Below the pieces are notes generated by a model. It saw nothing but the letters and a program-made list of their open reading frames with translations. It did no database searches and was not told the DNA's origin. A DNA stretch of 64,000 bases from Neisseria macacae ATCC 33926 (GTDB taxonomy: Bacteria; Pseudomonadota; Gammaproteobacteria; Burkholderiales; Neisseriaceae), in assembly GCF_022749495.1 (NCBI RefSeq), contig NZ_CP094241.1, positions 2,356,001-2,420,000 on the forward strand, written 5' to 3'. Shown here one piece after another: positions 9,372 through 18,376 of the stretch (position 1 is its first letter; every line of letters starts with the position of its first letter). A program made the position numbers and the translations under genes.

Positions 9372-9725
9372 GTGAAGGCCTTTGAGCGTTGATTCGGATA
9401 ATCGGCTATTGTAAGCGAAAACGGATGAATTGCCCAACGCCGCGAGGGCGTAAAACAGGTAAAGCGGGCAATGGCTTGAAAAACAAATATAGTGGATTAA
9501 CTTTAAACCAGTACGGCGTTGCCTCGCCTTAGCTCAAAGAGAACGATTCTCTAAGGTGCTGAAGCACCAAGTGAATCGGTTCCGTACTATCTGTACTGTC
9601 TGCGGCTTCGTCGCCTTGTCCTGATTTAAATTTAATCCACTATATAAGCCCATGATTTTAATGAAACTGACTTTTCAAACCATCTAGGGATTTACGCTTC
9701 CCATCCCGTTTTCAGACGACCTCGG
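9372..9725. other. Intergenic region fabH-rsmE
   Basis: The gap holds the Correia element at 9488-9644 and a single uptake sequence (about 9710-9722) three bases beyond the rsmE stop codon. No gene is supported. Confidence 0.6.
9488..9644. mobile_element. Correia element (CREE), full length 157 bp
   Basis: Same 157-bp structure as the copy at 8104 but in the opposite orientation: it starts with the end reading TTTAAACCAGTACGGCG. It lies upstream of fabH, so it could influence fabH transcription. Confidence 0.92.
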
Positions 9726-10451
9726 TTACACAAAATCCCCCCAAAGCGTCTGCATCGCCGCAATCGCCGCCAGCGAAGCGGTTTCCGTCCGCAGAATCCT
9801 CTTGCCCAGCGTTACCGACTGGAATCCTGCCTCAAACGCCAACTGCTCCTCCTCGTCCGTCCAGCCGCCTTCCGGCCCCACCATAAAAATCAGGTCGTCT
9901 GAAAACGGCTTGACGGCACGCAAACTCTGGGCGCGGTTCAAACTCATCAACAGCTTGGTCGTTTCAGACGACATCTGTTTCAAAGCCTCGCGGTAAGGCA
10001 GCAGCGGGCGTACCTCCGGCACAATATTCCTGCCACTTTGTTCGCAGGCAGACACCACAATTTCCTGCCAACGCGCCACCCGTTTGTCCGCCCGCTCGCC
10101 GCTCAGGCGCACGACGCAGCGTTCGCTGATCACCGGCTGAATTGCTATCACGCCCAGCTCCACGCTTTTCTGCAAAGTAAAATCCATACGTTCGCCGCTC
10201 GATACCGACTGCACCAGCGTGATTTTCAGCGGCGACTCATTGTCCGTCTCCTCCTCGCGCAACACTTCCGCACAGGCGCGGCGTTTCTCCAAAACATCCA
10301 AACGCGCGGGATATGCCTTGCCATTGCCGTTAAACAAAACGACCTGTTCCCCGCAGCGCACGCGCAAAACATTCAAATGACGCACAACATTATCAGGCAG
10401 TTCAACGACTTGCCCCGCATATAAAGCATCAGGCAGATAAAATCTGGACAT
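9726..10451 (-). CDS. rsmE: 16S rRNA m3U1498 methyltransferase RsmE
   Basis: The 241-residue protein has an N-terminal PUA-like part (MSRFYLP...VVRHLNVLRVRCGE) and a C-terminal SPOUT knot with the SAM-binding MVGPEGGWTDEE near residue 191 and LGKRILRTETA near 216. RsmE methylates N3 of U1498 in the 30S subunit. It is divergent from the IMPase-family gene; a minus-strand TATAAT lies at 10486-10491. One perfect uptake sequence (near 9893) and one diverged copy (near 9961) lie inside the coding region. Confidence 0.94.
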   Translation of the reverse strand: MSRFYLPDALYAGQVVELPDNVVRHLNVLRVRCGEQVVLFNGNGKAYPARLDVLEKRRACAEVLREEETDNESPLKITLVQSVSSGERMDFTLQKSVELGVIAIQPVISERCVVRLSGERADKRVARWQEIVVSACEQSGRNIVPEVRPLLPYREALKQMSSETTKLLMSLNRAQSLRAVKPFSDDLIFMVGPEGGWTDEEEQLAFEAGFQSVTLGKRILRTETASLAAIAAMQTLWGDFV

Positions 10452-10527
10452 GGTTCTTCAAGTGAAAACGGATATAATAACGCGATTATACGATTTCGCA
10501 CCCCAACCGCAAAAACAAGGACAAAAA

Positions 10528-11322
10528 GTGTTACACCGATTGCAAAAAGTCGTCCGGCACATCGCGCAAACCGAAGTCATGCCGCGCTTCCTGAATACCC
10601 CGTCGCACCGCAAAGAAGACGGCTCCATGCTCAGCGAAGCCGACCTTGCCGCCCAAACCGCCTTCGCCGCCGCCCTGCCCTTGTTGATCGACAGCCCCAT
10701 GCTCGGCGAAGAAATGAGCGTGCAGGAACAAACCACCCTTTGGAAACTGCACGCGCATACCGACGGGCTGTGGGTCGTCGACCCCATAGACGGCACCAAC
10801 AACTTCGTCAACGGACTGCCCCATTTCGCCGTTTCCGTCGCCTTCGTCAAAAACGGCCGCGCCGAACTCGGCATCATCTATAACCCCGTCAGCGGCGAAT
10901 GCTTCTACGCCGAACGCGGCAAAGGCGCATACCTCAACGGCACACCACTGCCCCTGCGCACCGTCGACAAAAAACTCAGCGAAGCCATCGCAGGCGTCGA
11001 AATCAAATACCTGCGTTCCGGCAAACTCACCAGCCGCATGAGCACGCTCGCCCCCTTCGGCACCATCCGCAGCATGGGCAGCAGCACGCTCGACTGGTGC
11101 TACCTCGCCAGCGGACGCTACGACGTTTACGTCCACGGTGGGCAAAAACTGTGGGACTACGCCGCCGGTGCGCTGATTTTCGAAGAAGCAGGCGGCAACC
11201 TGTCCACTTTGGAAGGCGACGACTTCTGGAGCGGCGAACATGTTTTCAAACGCTCCGTCATCGCCGCCCTGCAACCCGCCCTGTTCGAGCGTTGGGAAAA
11301 ATGGATACGGGAGAACCAATAA
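10528..11322 (+). CDS. suhB: Inositol-1-monophosphatase family protein (SuhB-like)
   Basis: The protein has the metal-binding motifs of the inositol monophosphatase/FBPase-like fold: GEEMS (Glu), VVDPIDGTNNFVNG and the late WDYAAG. I chose GTG 10528 (264 residues) because AAGGA stands six bases upstream and a TATAAT at 10474-10479 would start transcription near 10486. The longer frame from ATG 10450 would overlap the rsmE start codon and the promoter. SuhB proteins hydrolyse inositol phosphate and also act in rRNA antitermination; which role applies here is not visible. Confidence 0.88.
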   Translation: MLHRLQKVVRHIAQTEVMPRFLNTPSHRKEDGSMLSEADLAAQTAFAAALPLLIDSPMLGEEMSVQEQTTLWKLHAHTDGLWVVDPIDGTNNFVNGLPHFAVSVAFVKNGRAELGIIYNPVSGECFYAERGKGAYLNGTPLPLRTVDKKLSEAIAGVEIKYLRSGKLTSRMSTLAPFGTIRSMGSSTLDWCYLASGRYDVYVHGGQKLWDYAAGALIFEEAGGNLSTLEGDDFWSGEHVFKRSVIAALQPALFERWEKWIRENQ

Positions 11323-11436
11323 ACCCGTTTTAACAAATACAGTGGCAGATTGAACAAAACAAAGATAGAAATTATGAAAAGGTTTTTCAGACGACCTTTT
11401 TGACATCAATCGACCCATTTTGAAGCAATCAAACTG

Positions 11437-11745
11437 ATGAGCAGACCTTCCGTTATTTTCATTGATGTGGACGACACCCTTGTCAGAAGCGTAGGCAGTA
11501 CGCGCATTCCCATGCCCGAAGTCATCCGCCAAGTCCGCCGCCTGCATGAAAACGGATATATGCTTTACCTCTGGAGCAGCGGAGGAGCCGACTACGCCCG
11601 TCGCAGCGCAGAAGAATTGGGCATATCGGAATGTTTCCAAGCAGTTTTACCCAAACCAAACGCCTATATTGACGATCAAGCGGTACATGAATGGCGGTTC
11701 TGCACCCACTTCCTTCCTACCAACAGCGGGCAAATCGACGGATAG
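11437..11745 (+). CDS. Small HAD-like hydrolase
   Basis: This 102-residue protein opens with a HAD motif I, VIFIDVDDTLV, giving the nucleophile and acid Asp pair. Motif II is WSSGG near residue 47, and a YIDDQ sequence near 77 resembles motif IV. It lacks a cap domain, and the substrate cannot be told. An uptake sequence lies 40 bp before the ATG and a paired-DUS terminator follows. Confidence 0.75.
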   Translation: MSRPSVIFIDVDDTLVRSVGSTRIPMPEVIRQVRRLHENGYMLYLWSSGGADYARRSAEELGISECFQAVLPKPNAYIDDQAVHEWRFCTHFLPTNSGQIDG

Positions 11746-11818
11746 CGGCAATAGTGGCATTTTGCCCGATGGGATTAAAATGCCATTGCTACGCATCTTG
11801 GTATGTCCCGTATACAAA

Positions 11819-11852
11819 AAGGTCGTCTGAAAATAGTTTTTCAGACGACCTT
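11819..11852 (+). terminator. DUS-pair terminator after the HAD gene
   Basis: A 15-bp stem (11819-11833 with 11838-11852) built from two opposed uptake sequences with a four-base loop. Confidence 0.75.
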
Positions 11853-11976
11853 CTAAAATGGTTGTTGTAAAAATATGACATATGAAATTTAAAATACAAC
11901 AAATTTAATACCGCTTATCTCAATAAATTAACGTCTATCGGAGTTTTCGCGCAATTTATTCAAAAGATTTCACTTC

Positions 11977-12008
11977 TTAACAGCATTTAATACTAATGCT
12001 GCTAGAAT
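11977..12008 (+). promoter_or_regulatory. Extended -10 promoter of the sRNA candidate
   Basis: TGCTAGAAT (12000-12008) is an extended -10 matching TGnTATAAT at all but one base. TTAACA at 11977-11982 is a fair -35 but sits 20 bases away, so the extended -10 probably does the work. Predicted start is near 12015. Confidence 0.55.
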
Positions 12009-12014
12009 TCAAAT

Positions 12015-12124
12015 CGCTGACACACACCGCTCTTTTATCCCTTTTGGGCGGTGCAGCAAGTAAGACGTTTTCCCGCAATGTATTGGCCATTCATACTTCT
12101 CCCTTGGTATGAATGGTTTTTTTT
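12015..12124 (+). ncRNA. Candidate trans-acting small RNA
   Basis: About 110 bases lie between an extended -10 and a strong intrinsic terminator, with no reading frame on this strand. A first hairpin pairs ACCGC with GCGGT around a pyrimidine loop containing TTTTATCCCTTTT (about 12027-12053). The 3' hairpin pairs CCATTCATAC (12087-12096) with GTATGAATGG (12107-12116), holds the loop TTCTCCCTTG and ends in eight T. CU-rich loops complementary to ribosome sites resemble the Hfq-dependent sibling sRNAs of pathogenic Neisseria (NmsR/RcoF), but I cannot confirm homology. The structure is seen; the regulatory role is inferred. Confidence 0.6.
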
Positions 12125-12304
12125 ATCTACGGTTTTGATAACCCATTCCTGACGCCTGATTAAGCAATATCTATATCCCAAACGCCATAAAAATCCCGCT
12201 GTAAGCCAGGGTATATCTACCATCTCATTATCCAGCTTCAAAAACCGCCTTGAAAATTCGATAACAAAATAAGGCAGATATACGCCTAACCCACGCAACA
12301 GCAT
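12035..12304 (-). CDS. Hypothetical small protein (doubtful)
   Basis: An 89-residue frame from ATG 12304 reads MLLRGLGVYLPYFVIEFSRR at its start, has protein-like composition for about 65 residues, then runs across the sRNA terminator in antisense. It begins 32 bp past the degenerate DAHP-synthase gene, with no clear ribosome site. It could be a decayed gene tail or chance; I recognise no family. Confidence 0.2.
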   Translation of the reverse strand: MLLRGLGVYLPYFVIEFSRRFLKLDNEMVDIPWLTAGFLWRLGYRYCLIRRQEWVIKTVDKKNHSYQGRSMNGQYIAGKRLTCCTAQKG

Positions 12305-12336
12305 TTTATGCCAAAATTTATTCAAAAACTGAAATA

Positions 12337-13218
12337 TCAATCCACCCCAGAACCGACAATCCCATTGACACCGGCAGCCTGCGCCAACCGATATAAGATA
12401 TGTTGCGGCATATCGTTGTGCCACAACCGCGTGATGTTCGCAATCACCGGCAGATGACAGGTTTGCCGCACCCTGACAATCGCATCCACATCCAAACGAT
12501 AAGCATGTTCCGGCTCGAAACTTAAAGTCCCCGCCTCGCCCAAGATAATATGGTGATTGCCGCGTAAAGCGATGTGTTCGGCAGCCGCCAGCCAATCATC
12601 AACCCGATGATGCTTATCTTTACACAACACTACCGGCGTATTCAGACGACCCACTTCATCCAACAAGACCCGATTCCCCATCAGCTCTCCGCCCAGATAC
12701 AAAACGTCTGCCTGCGCCTTCAAAGCCTCATCAATCTGACGCACATCGCGGATACGCACCAAAATCGGTTTTCCCTGTTCATGAAGCCGCCGAATATCCT
12801 GCTGCATCAGTTGGATTCTTGCCTTTTCGCTCCCGTTGTCCATTTCCGCATAAGGCCGTGCCGACAGATAAAACGGATCGACAAATCCCGCATCCGCATC
12901 CTCAATCCGATTGATATCCGCCGCAATATCCAAAACCTTCTCGCCGCCAAACAACACGCCCCGTATCGAAATCTTGCTGTCTTCAGGCTGCCCCTCCCGA
13001 CTGATGATTTTCCAATCGTTCAAAACCCGGAACACGCGCTCCACATCGGGCAATCTAGCCAATTCATTGGAATGGAAGACCCGCTCGTCGCCCAGTGCGC
13101 CGATAATCGTCCTTTCTTCGCCACGCGAAATATGTTCCCGCAAGCCACGGCTGCGAATCGTATCCACCACCCGTTGAACAGATTCCTCACTCGACCATTT
13201 GCGCATTACGATAATCAT
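12337..13218 (-). CDS. Degenerate DAHP synthase-like protein
   Basis: The 293 residues follow the type I-beta DAHP synthase layout. A ferredoxin-like regulatory domain spans 1-72 (ISRGEERTIIGALGDER; LNDWKIISREGQPED), then a TIM-barrel-like part. The catalytic motifs are gone: where the family has GPCSVE this has AADINRIE (99-106), GARN is GGELMGN (176-182), the KRG lysine region reads LCKDKHH, and DPSHSGG is replaced by NITRLWHN (261-268). The last 45 or so residues of the family are also missing. Start 13218 is set by GAGGAGGG eight bases upstream. A role as inactive sensor or decayed enzyme is inferred. Confidence 0.75.
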   Translation of the reverse strand: MIIVMRKWSSEESVQRVVDTIRSRGLREHISRGEERTIIGALGDERVFHSNELARLPDVERVFRVLNDWKIISREGQPEDSKISIRGVLFGGEKVLDIAADINRIEDADAGFVDPFYLSARPYAEMDNGSEKARIQLMQQDIRRLHEQGKPILVRIRDVRQIDEALKAQADVLYLGGELMGNRVLLDEVGRLNTPVVLCKDKHHRVDDWLAAAEHIALRGNHHIILGEAGTLSFEPEHAYRLDVDAIVRVRQTCHLPVIANITRLWHNDMPQHILYRLAQAAGVNGIVGSGVD

Positions 13219-13432
13219 CGACACCCTCCTCATACCAATAGAACCTGCATTATATAGCCACGTTTTATCCAAACGATACCTCAACACAAAGGGACAAGTG
13301 CAAACCGCCCACATTCATATTTATAAGGCATAGCAAACCATCAGGTCGTCTGAAACCCGCAACCACCATTCATACCCATTTACAACCCTCTGTCCTGCCG
13401 CACCAACCATCCCAAAGGCATGTGCTATACTC

Positions 13433-13441
13433 TTATACTTT
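13433..13441 (+). promoter_or_regulatory. Extended -10 upstream of the AsmA-family gene
   Basis: TGCTATACT is an extended -10 element 18 bases before the ATG at 13459; no clear -35 is seen. Confidence 0.4.
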
Positions 13442-13458
13442 AATTTTTATAAAAGCCC

Positions 13459-15585
13459 ATGAACCTTCTGCCAAACTCCGGAAAATTCTGGCTGAAACTC
13501 CTCATCTTCAGCCTCATAGCGGTCATCGCCACCGCAGCCGGACTATACGCATCGGTTTACAACTTCTTCACACCCAAACGCATCGAAACCCTTACCCAAT
13601 CCGCCCTGCAATCAACCCAACGCACCATCCGCTTCAGCCCTGAAATCCGGCGCAGTTGGTTCCCCCGCCCTACCCTTACTCTCAAAAACGTCGTCATCTC
13701 CTATCCCAACAGCACGCAAGCCGCCATCCACATTAAAGAAACCAACATCGGAATCGGCTGGAGCAGCCTGTGGAACGACACACCCATTATCGAAAAATGG
13801 GTGCTTAAAGGCGCAGATGTCTCAATCGAACGCGCCGAAAACGGCAAATGGAGCCTGCAAGACCTTTGGCAGCAGCCCCGCAACACGGCCACGCTCAACC
13901 GCCTCGTCGTAGAAAACAGCACCCTGCGTCTGAAACTCGACAACACACCGTACACCATCGAAGACTTCAGCCTCAACCTCCGTTCGGAAGATTCCGACGG
14001 CCGCCGTTTCAAAATCGGCGGCAACATCCGCAATCCGCAGTTCCCCCTCGAATGGAACGGCAACGGCCTGCTTCAAACCAACGCAGCAAACTGGAGCATT
14101 CCCGAGTTCCGCTTTGAAGCGCAGAGCCGCCGCGACCAAAACACGGTAAAAATCAACATCACCAGCGCCTTAGACTGGCAAACGCAAAACCACACCCTAC
14201 AAGTCAGCAACATCAACCTGCGCGCAGACAGCGTTCAACAAAACCTCCACTTGACCGCCCAAGCACCCCTGCTCATCTTCAAAGACAACCACCTCAGCCT
14301 CAATACCGTCAGCGGAGCCTTTACCGCAGGCTCGCCCGACAGCCAATGGGACGGCTCCTTCAAACTCGACAAAACCAATCTGCGTCCGAGCGTCATCACC
14401 CTGGACAGCTTCGATCTCAACGGCAGATACAAAAACCAACTGCGCCAAACCAGCTTTACCGTCAGCGGCCCCATGTTGTGGCAGAAAAAAACCGGATTGC
14501 AATCCGACAGCCTGCGCATTACCACCCTGCAGGACACCGTCAACCGACTGCCCCAACCGCGCTTTATCAGCATGCTCGACGGAAATTTCAGCCTGACCGA
14601 TTCCGGCAACTGGCAAGGCAGCTTCAAAGGCACATTCGACCGCCAACCCGTTGCCTTGAGCTTAAAATACCAAACCCAAGCCGAGCAAAAACCCAGACTC
14701 GAAGCAGGCGTCGCCCTGCAAAAACTCAACCTCACCCCCTACTTGGAAGACTTTCAAGCCGGTTCAGACGACCCCTACCCGAAATTTCTCAACCACGCCA
14801 ACACCCCCGATATCGAAGCCAGCATCAAGGTCAACAATATCCAAACGCCCGGCTTCCAATTGGACAACGTCGAAACCCGGCTGACCGCCAATAACGAACA
14901 TATCACCCTGAGCAACTTCAAAGCCGGACTCTACGGAGGCCGTACCGAGGGCGGCATCAGCATAGCCAACACCACACCCCTCTCCTACCACCTCCAACAA
15001 AACGCAGAAAGCGTACAAATCCAACCCTTGCTGCAAGACCTGTTCGGCTTCCACAGCTTCAGCGGCAACGGCAACGCCGTCATCGACCTGACCACCAAAG
15101 GCAACAACCGCGAGCAAATGCTCAAAAACCTCAACGGGATGCTGACCCTCAACATCTCCGAAGGCGCATGGCACGGTATCGACATGGACAACATCCTCAA
15201 AAACGGCATCATCAGTAAAGACAACACCCAACAAACCCCGCCGCCCAAAACCCCTTTCCACCATTTCGTCCTCAACAGCGAAATCGACAAAGGCATCAGC
15301 CGACACGTCAATACCGAGCTCTTTTCCGACAGCCTGCACGTTGTCAGCAGCGGCTATACCGACCTCAGCACCCAAGAGCTATCGGAAGACCTGCTCATCC
15401 GCAATGCCCTGAACCCGCAAAACAAACCCATTCCGCTCAAAATCAGAGGCACAGTACAAAACCCGTCCATCACCATCGACTACAACCGCCTGACCGACGG
15501 CCTCAACAGCCCGCAGGAAAAACAAAAAGCCCTCGAAAACACCCTGCGCGAACAATGGCAATGGATCAACCCCAACCGCAAATAA
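13459..15585 (+). CDS. AsmA family protein
   Basis: The 708-residue protein has one N-terminal membrane anchor (residues about 12-34, LKLLIFSLIAVIATAAGLYA) and a long periplasmic body of beta-rich repeats. It shows the AsmA start (RTIRFSPEIRRSWFPRPTL) and a C-terminal AsmA_2-like segment (NGNAVIDLTTKGN, then EGAWHGIDMDNILKN). AsmA proteins are now seen as bridge-like carriers of phospholipid between the envelope membranes. A DUS pair terminates the gene directly after its stop. An uptake sequence within the frame (near 14763) encodes GSDDPY. Confidence 0.88.
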   Translation: MNLLPNSGKFWLKLLIFSLIAVIATAAGLYASVYNFFTPKRIETLTQSALQSTQRTIRFSPEIRRSWFPRPTLTLKNVVISYPNSTQAAIHIKETNIGIGWSSLWNDTPIIEKWVLKGADVSIERAENGKWSLQDLWQQPRNTATLNRLVVENSTLRLKLDNTPYTIEDFSLNLRSEDSDGRRFKIGGNIRNPQFPLEWNGNGLLQTNAANWSIPEFRFEAQSRRDQNTVKINITSALDWQTQNHTLQVSNINLRADSVQQNLHLTAQAPLLIFKDNHLSLNTVSGAFTAGSPDSQWDGSFKLDKTNLRPSVITLDSFDLNGRYKNQLRQTSFTVSGPMLWQKKTGLQSDSLRITTLQDTVNRLPQPRFISMLDGNFSLTDSGNWQGSFKGTFDRQPVALSLKYQTQAEQKPRLEAGVALQKLNLTPYLEDFQAGSDDPYPKFLNHANTPDIEASIKVNNIQTPGFQLDNVETRLTANNEHITLSNFKAGLYGGRTEGGISIANTTPLSYHLQQNAESVQIQPLLQDLFGFHSFSGNGNAVIDLTTKGNNREQMLKNLNGMLTLNISEGAWHGIDMDNILKNGIISKDNTQQTPPPKTPFHHFVLNSEIDKGISRHVNTELFSDSLHVVSSGYTDLSTQELSEDLLIRNALNPQNKPIPLKIRGTVQNPSITIDYNRLTDGLNSPQEKQKALENTLREQWQWINPNRK

Positions 15586-15590
15586 CTCAA

Positions 15591-15621
15591 AGGTCGTCTG
15601 AAAACCGTTTTCAGACGACCT
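15591..15621 (+). terminator. DUS-pair terminator of the AsmA-family gene
   Basis: Opposed uptake sequences (15591-15603 and 15609-15621) with a five-base loop, six bases past the stop codon. Confidence 0.8.
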
Positions 15622-15691
15622 GCCTAGCCACACGGCAATCCGCCTTTTCACGGTTCGCAAGAAAATGAAGCTAAAACTGACTGATACGCAG

Positions 15692-15730
15692 ATACCCCCT
15701 CTTCCGCCAAACAGAAGAAGGGGTATTTTA
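15692..15730 (+). terminator. Intrinsic terminator, 13-bp stem
   Basis: Arms 15692-15704 and 15714-15726 pair at 12 of 13 positions (ATACCCC...TCTTC with GAAGA...GGGGTAT), with a nine-base loop and TTTTA after the stem. It is independent of uptake sequences. It either backs up the asmA terminator or ends a short RNA beginning in between. Confidence 0.7.
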
Positions 15731-15993
15731 TTGCTGGCCAGAATTTTGACTTATGGCAAGAGTATGTGAAAAAACGTGAGGTCGTCTGAAAAAACGGTTG
15801 CCATTTTTTACAGATGGTTTATAGTTCTTTATAACTAATTTTCAGCTAGTTCCTTATATCTATCTTTGCAACCTTGGATAAGCAGTTGCCATTGGGTATT
15901 CCGCCCGGCGGCAACATTTTTTTATCCGCCGGGATTTGATAAAATCCGTCCGTTTTATCTGACGCAGGTCGTCTGAAAAACATAATACTTTGA

Positions 15994-16022
15994 ATATTTA
16001 TAGTTTTTATGGTTATAAATAT
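15994..16022. promoter_or_regulatory. AT-rich inverted repeat upstream of the siderophore receptor
   Basis: ATATTTATA (15994-16002) and TATAAATAT (16014-16022) form a perfect 9-bp inverted repeat, 51 bp before the receptor ATG. It could be an operator, but it is not a good match to the Fur consensus. Confidence 0.3.
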
Positions 16023-16072
16023 CAAATAAAAATAAACATTTTACGACAACAGCTTTATCTGGAATCAACCAA

Positions 16073-18274
16073 ATGAACAATACAAACAAAGAGAAACTTT
16101 TCAAACTCAGCACCTTGGCGTTCTGTCTTGCCGCGCTGCCGCAAGCCGTTCACGCCGCTGAAGAAGTGCAGCAGGTCGAATTAAAGCAGGTCAATGTGGT
16201 CGGCAAAAACCGCAGCCTGCGTACCGAAAATCGAAATGACTATACGACTTCGGCTATGAGTTCTACCACAGGACTGGCATTGACTCCGCGCGAGACGCCG
16301 CAATCCGTCAGCGTTATTACAAAAAATCAAATTAACGATCAAGGTATTACTACGCTGGCAGATGCGTTGAAAACAACGACTGGCGTAAATGTCGTTCGCC
16401 AAGGGAACCGCACCCATTTCCAAAGCCGCGGATTCTATATTGAAAAATTGGAAGAAGACGGCATGGCTACCACTATTGGTGCGCCGGGCATATTTGGCAG
16501 TCCTGCCAGAGACGGGCACAACATCACCGACCTTGCCATGTATGACCACATTGAAGTTGTGCGCGGTGCGGCCGGGCTGACCCAATCCAACAGCGCGCCC
16601 GGAGGTACGATTAATGCCGTACGCAAAAAACCGACGGTTAAAAAACAAATCAGTATGAATGGTTTAGCCGACCGTTTCGGCAAACGGCATATCGAATTGG
16701 ATGCCTCGGGCACTTTAAGCTCAGAAAACCAACTCCGCGGGCGTATTGTCGGCAGTTTTGATCATGACAAAACATTTCAGGATAAAGTGAAAGGGCAAAA
16801 TAGCCTTCTTTATGGCGTTTTGGAAAAAGACATCGGAGAAAACAGCAAGGTTTCTGTCGGTGCGTACCGTATCGCCCAGCGCAACACCCCTAATCTCAAC
16901 GGCTTACCTTTATGGGAAGACGGAAGCAGTCTGCCGCGCGACAGCTATTTCGGTGCCGATTGGAATCATGGGCGATTCATCAAAAATGGTGTTTTTGCAG
17001 AATTTGACCACTACTTCAACGACAACTGGAAATGGAACAGCAAAATCGATTGGCGAAACAGCCACTCTGACCAAAGGTATGCTTTCTTAATGGCAGACAA
17101 AAGCGGGTTGAAAGCCAATCAATCCATCGGTATTGAAGACCAACAGGCTTTCCGCTATCAGCACGACAGCAAACATCTGCATATTCAAAACAACCTGCGC
17201 GGCAAGTTTGAAGCCTTGGGTCAAACCCACGACATCTTCCTGACTCATAATTATTCGAAAGAGCGCAATAACCTGCACCATACCCGTATGCAGGCAACCG
17301 GCAGCTACGATCCATTTTCTGCCGTTATCCCCCAGCCGGACTGGGCTGCCGAACCATACAGCATTATGGACAGCAACAACCATTTCTATACGCACGCCCT
17401 TGCAGCAGGTACCCGCATCAATCCTACGGAAAAACTGCATCTGTTGGTAGGCGGACGCTATACCCATTGGAAACGCGACTTCGATTACAACTGGTCCCGT
17501 TATGCAGGCGCTCCGGACAATGATGCAAAAACCTATTCGGTCAAAAACAGCAAATTCATTCCATACATCGGCATCACTTACGATTTCATGCCGGGGCAAA
17601 GCCTCTATGCAAGCTATACATCCATCTACAAACCGACTCTGAAAACAAATGCAGACAACAGCTATCTCGCGCCCGAAGTCGGTAAAAACTACGAATTGGG
17701 TTGGAAAGGCGAATGGATGCAGAGCAAACTCAATACGGCCGTTTCCCTGTTCCAAACCGATAACACCAACGTCGGCGTGCGTGTCAACGTTCCGGCCAGC
17801 GGCAACAGGAAACAGACTTTCTACTACGTTCCCGCAAAAGAACGCAGCCGCGGTGTAGATGCGGAAATTTCCGGAGCAATCGGCGCAAATTGGAAACTGT
17901 TTGCCGGCTATACCTACAATATCCGCAAAACAGAAAACCATCCCAATACCGAGGGCGATTTTGCCAACTGGACCCCAAAACACATTTTCCGCGCTTACAG
18001 CAGCTATACGCCGCCGTTTGCAAACGGTAAGTTAAGTATCGGTATAGGCTTGTCCAGTCAAAGCAAAACCGGCAGCAAGCTGCCCCAGGGCGGCTATACC
18101 GTTTGGAATGCCGGTTTGCAATACCGTCCGACCGACAATTTGCAACTTGGGCTGGCGGTCAACAACCTGACTGACAAACGCTACTATGAAAACAACAGCA
18201 ACCGTACAAAAAACTACGGCGGCTTCTACGGCGAACCGCGCAATGCCGTGTTCAGCCTGAAGTGGAAAATGTAG
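16073..18274 (+). CDS. TonB-dependent siderophore receptor (copy 1)
   Basis: The 733-residue outer-membrane receptor has a signal peptide (cleavage after ...AVHA, residue 25), a TonB-box-like KQVNVVG near 40, a plug domain (about 60-190: ETPQSVSVITKNQI, RGFYIEKLEEDG, HIEVVRGAAGL, GGTINAVRKKP) and a 22-strand-type barrel ending in FSLKWKM. This is the FhuE/FpvA-like siderophore receptor family, importing a ferric siderophore with energy from TonB-ExbBD (not in the window). The ligand cannot be told. The next gene is a clear paralogue, so this is a tandem duplicate or matched pair. Confidence 0.92.
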   Translation: MNNTNKEKLFKLSTLAFCLAALPQAVHAAEEVQQVELKQVNVVGKNRSLRTENRNDYTTSAMSSTTGLALTPRETPQSVSVITKNQINDQGITTLADALKTTTGVNVVRQGNRTHFQSRGFYIEKLEEDGMATTIGAPGIFGSPARDGHNITDLAMYDHIEVVRGAAGLTQSNSAPGGTINAVRKKPTVKKQISMNGLADRFGKRHIELDASGTLSSENQLRGRIVGSFDHDKTFQDKVKGQNSLLYGVLEKDIGENSKVSVGAYRIAQRNTPNLNGLPLWEDGSSLPRDSYFGADWNHGRFIKNGVFAEFDHYFNDNWKWNSKIDWRNSHSDQRYAFLMADKSGLKANQSIGIEDQQAFRYQHDSKHLHIQNNLRGKFEALGQTHDIFLTHNYSKERNNLHHTRMQATGSYDPFSAVIPQPDWAAEPYSIMDSNNHFYTHALAAGTRINPTEKLHLLVGGRYTHWKRDFDYNWSRYAGAPDNDAKTYSVKNSKFIPYIGITYDFMPGQSLYASYTSIYKPTLKTNADNSYLAPEVGKNYELGWKGEWMQSKLNTAVSLFQTDNTNVGVRVNVPASGNRKQTFYYVPAKERSRGVDAEISGAIGANWKLFAGYTYNIRKTENHPNTEGDFANWTPKHIFRAYSSYTPPFANGKLSIGIGLSSQSKTGSKLPQGGYTVWNAGLQYRPTDNLQLGLAVNNLTDKRYYENNSNRTKNYGGFYGEPRNAVFSLKWKM

Positions 18275-18376
18275 TCCGTCTGCGGTAGCAAAATTAAAAA
18301 ACAATAACCAAATCATATTCGGCAATCTATCCGACCTGCTCCTGACAGACAGGGAACGGTTGCCGTTGCTGTAAAA

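Larger units (their letters stand above)
15586..16072. other. Regulatory gap before the first siderophore receptor
   Basis: No gene is supported in these 487 bp. They hold the asmA DUS-pair terminator, a second strong hairpin with T run, single uptake sequences near 15780 and 15967, a stem CCCGGCGG / CCGCCGGG (15904-15911 with 15926-15933) around a T-rich loop, and an AT-rich inverted repeat close to the receptor gene. Confidence 0.6.

Noticed and set aside
10531..11640. 369-codon minus-strand frame over the IMPase-family and HAD genes
   Set aside because: Antisense of two recognisable genes, with a biased composition and no family.
12035..12595. Minus-strand frame of 186 codons at the DAHP-like gene
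   Set aside because: Its first half lies in another frame of the well-supported gene at 12337-13218. Only the part after 12304 was kept, as a doubtful small gene.
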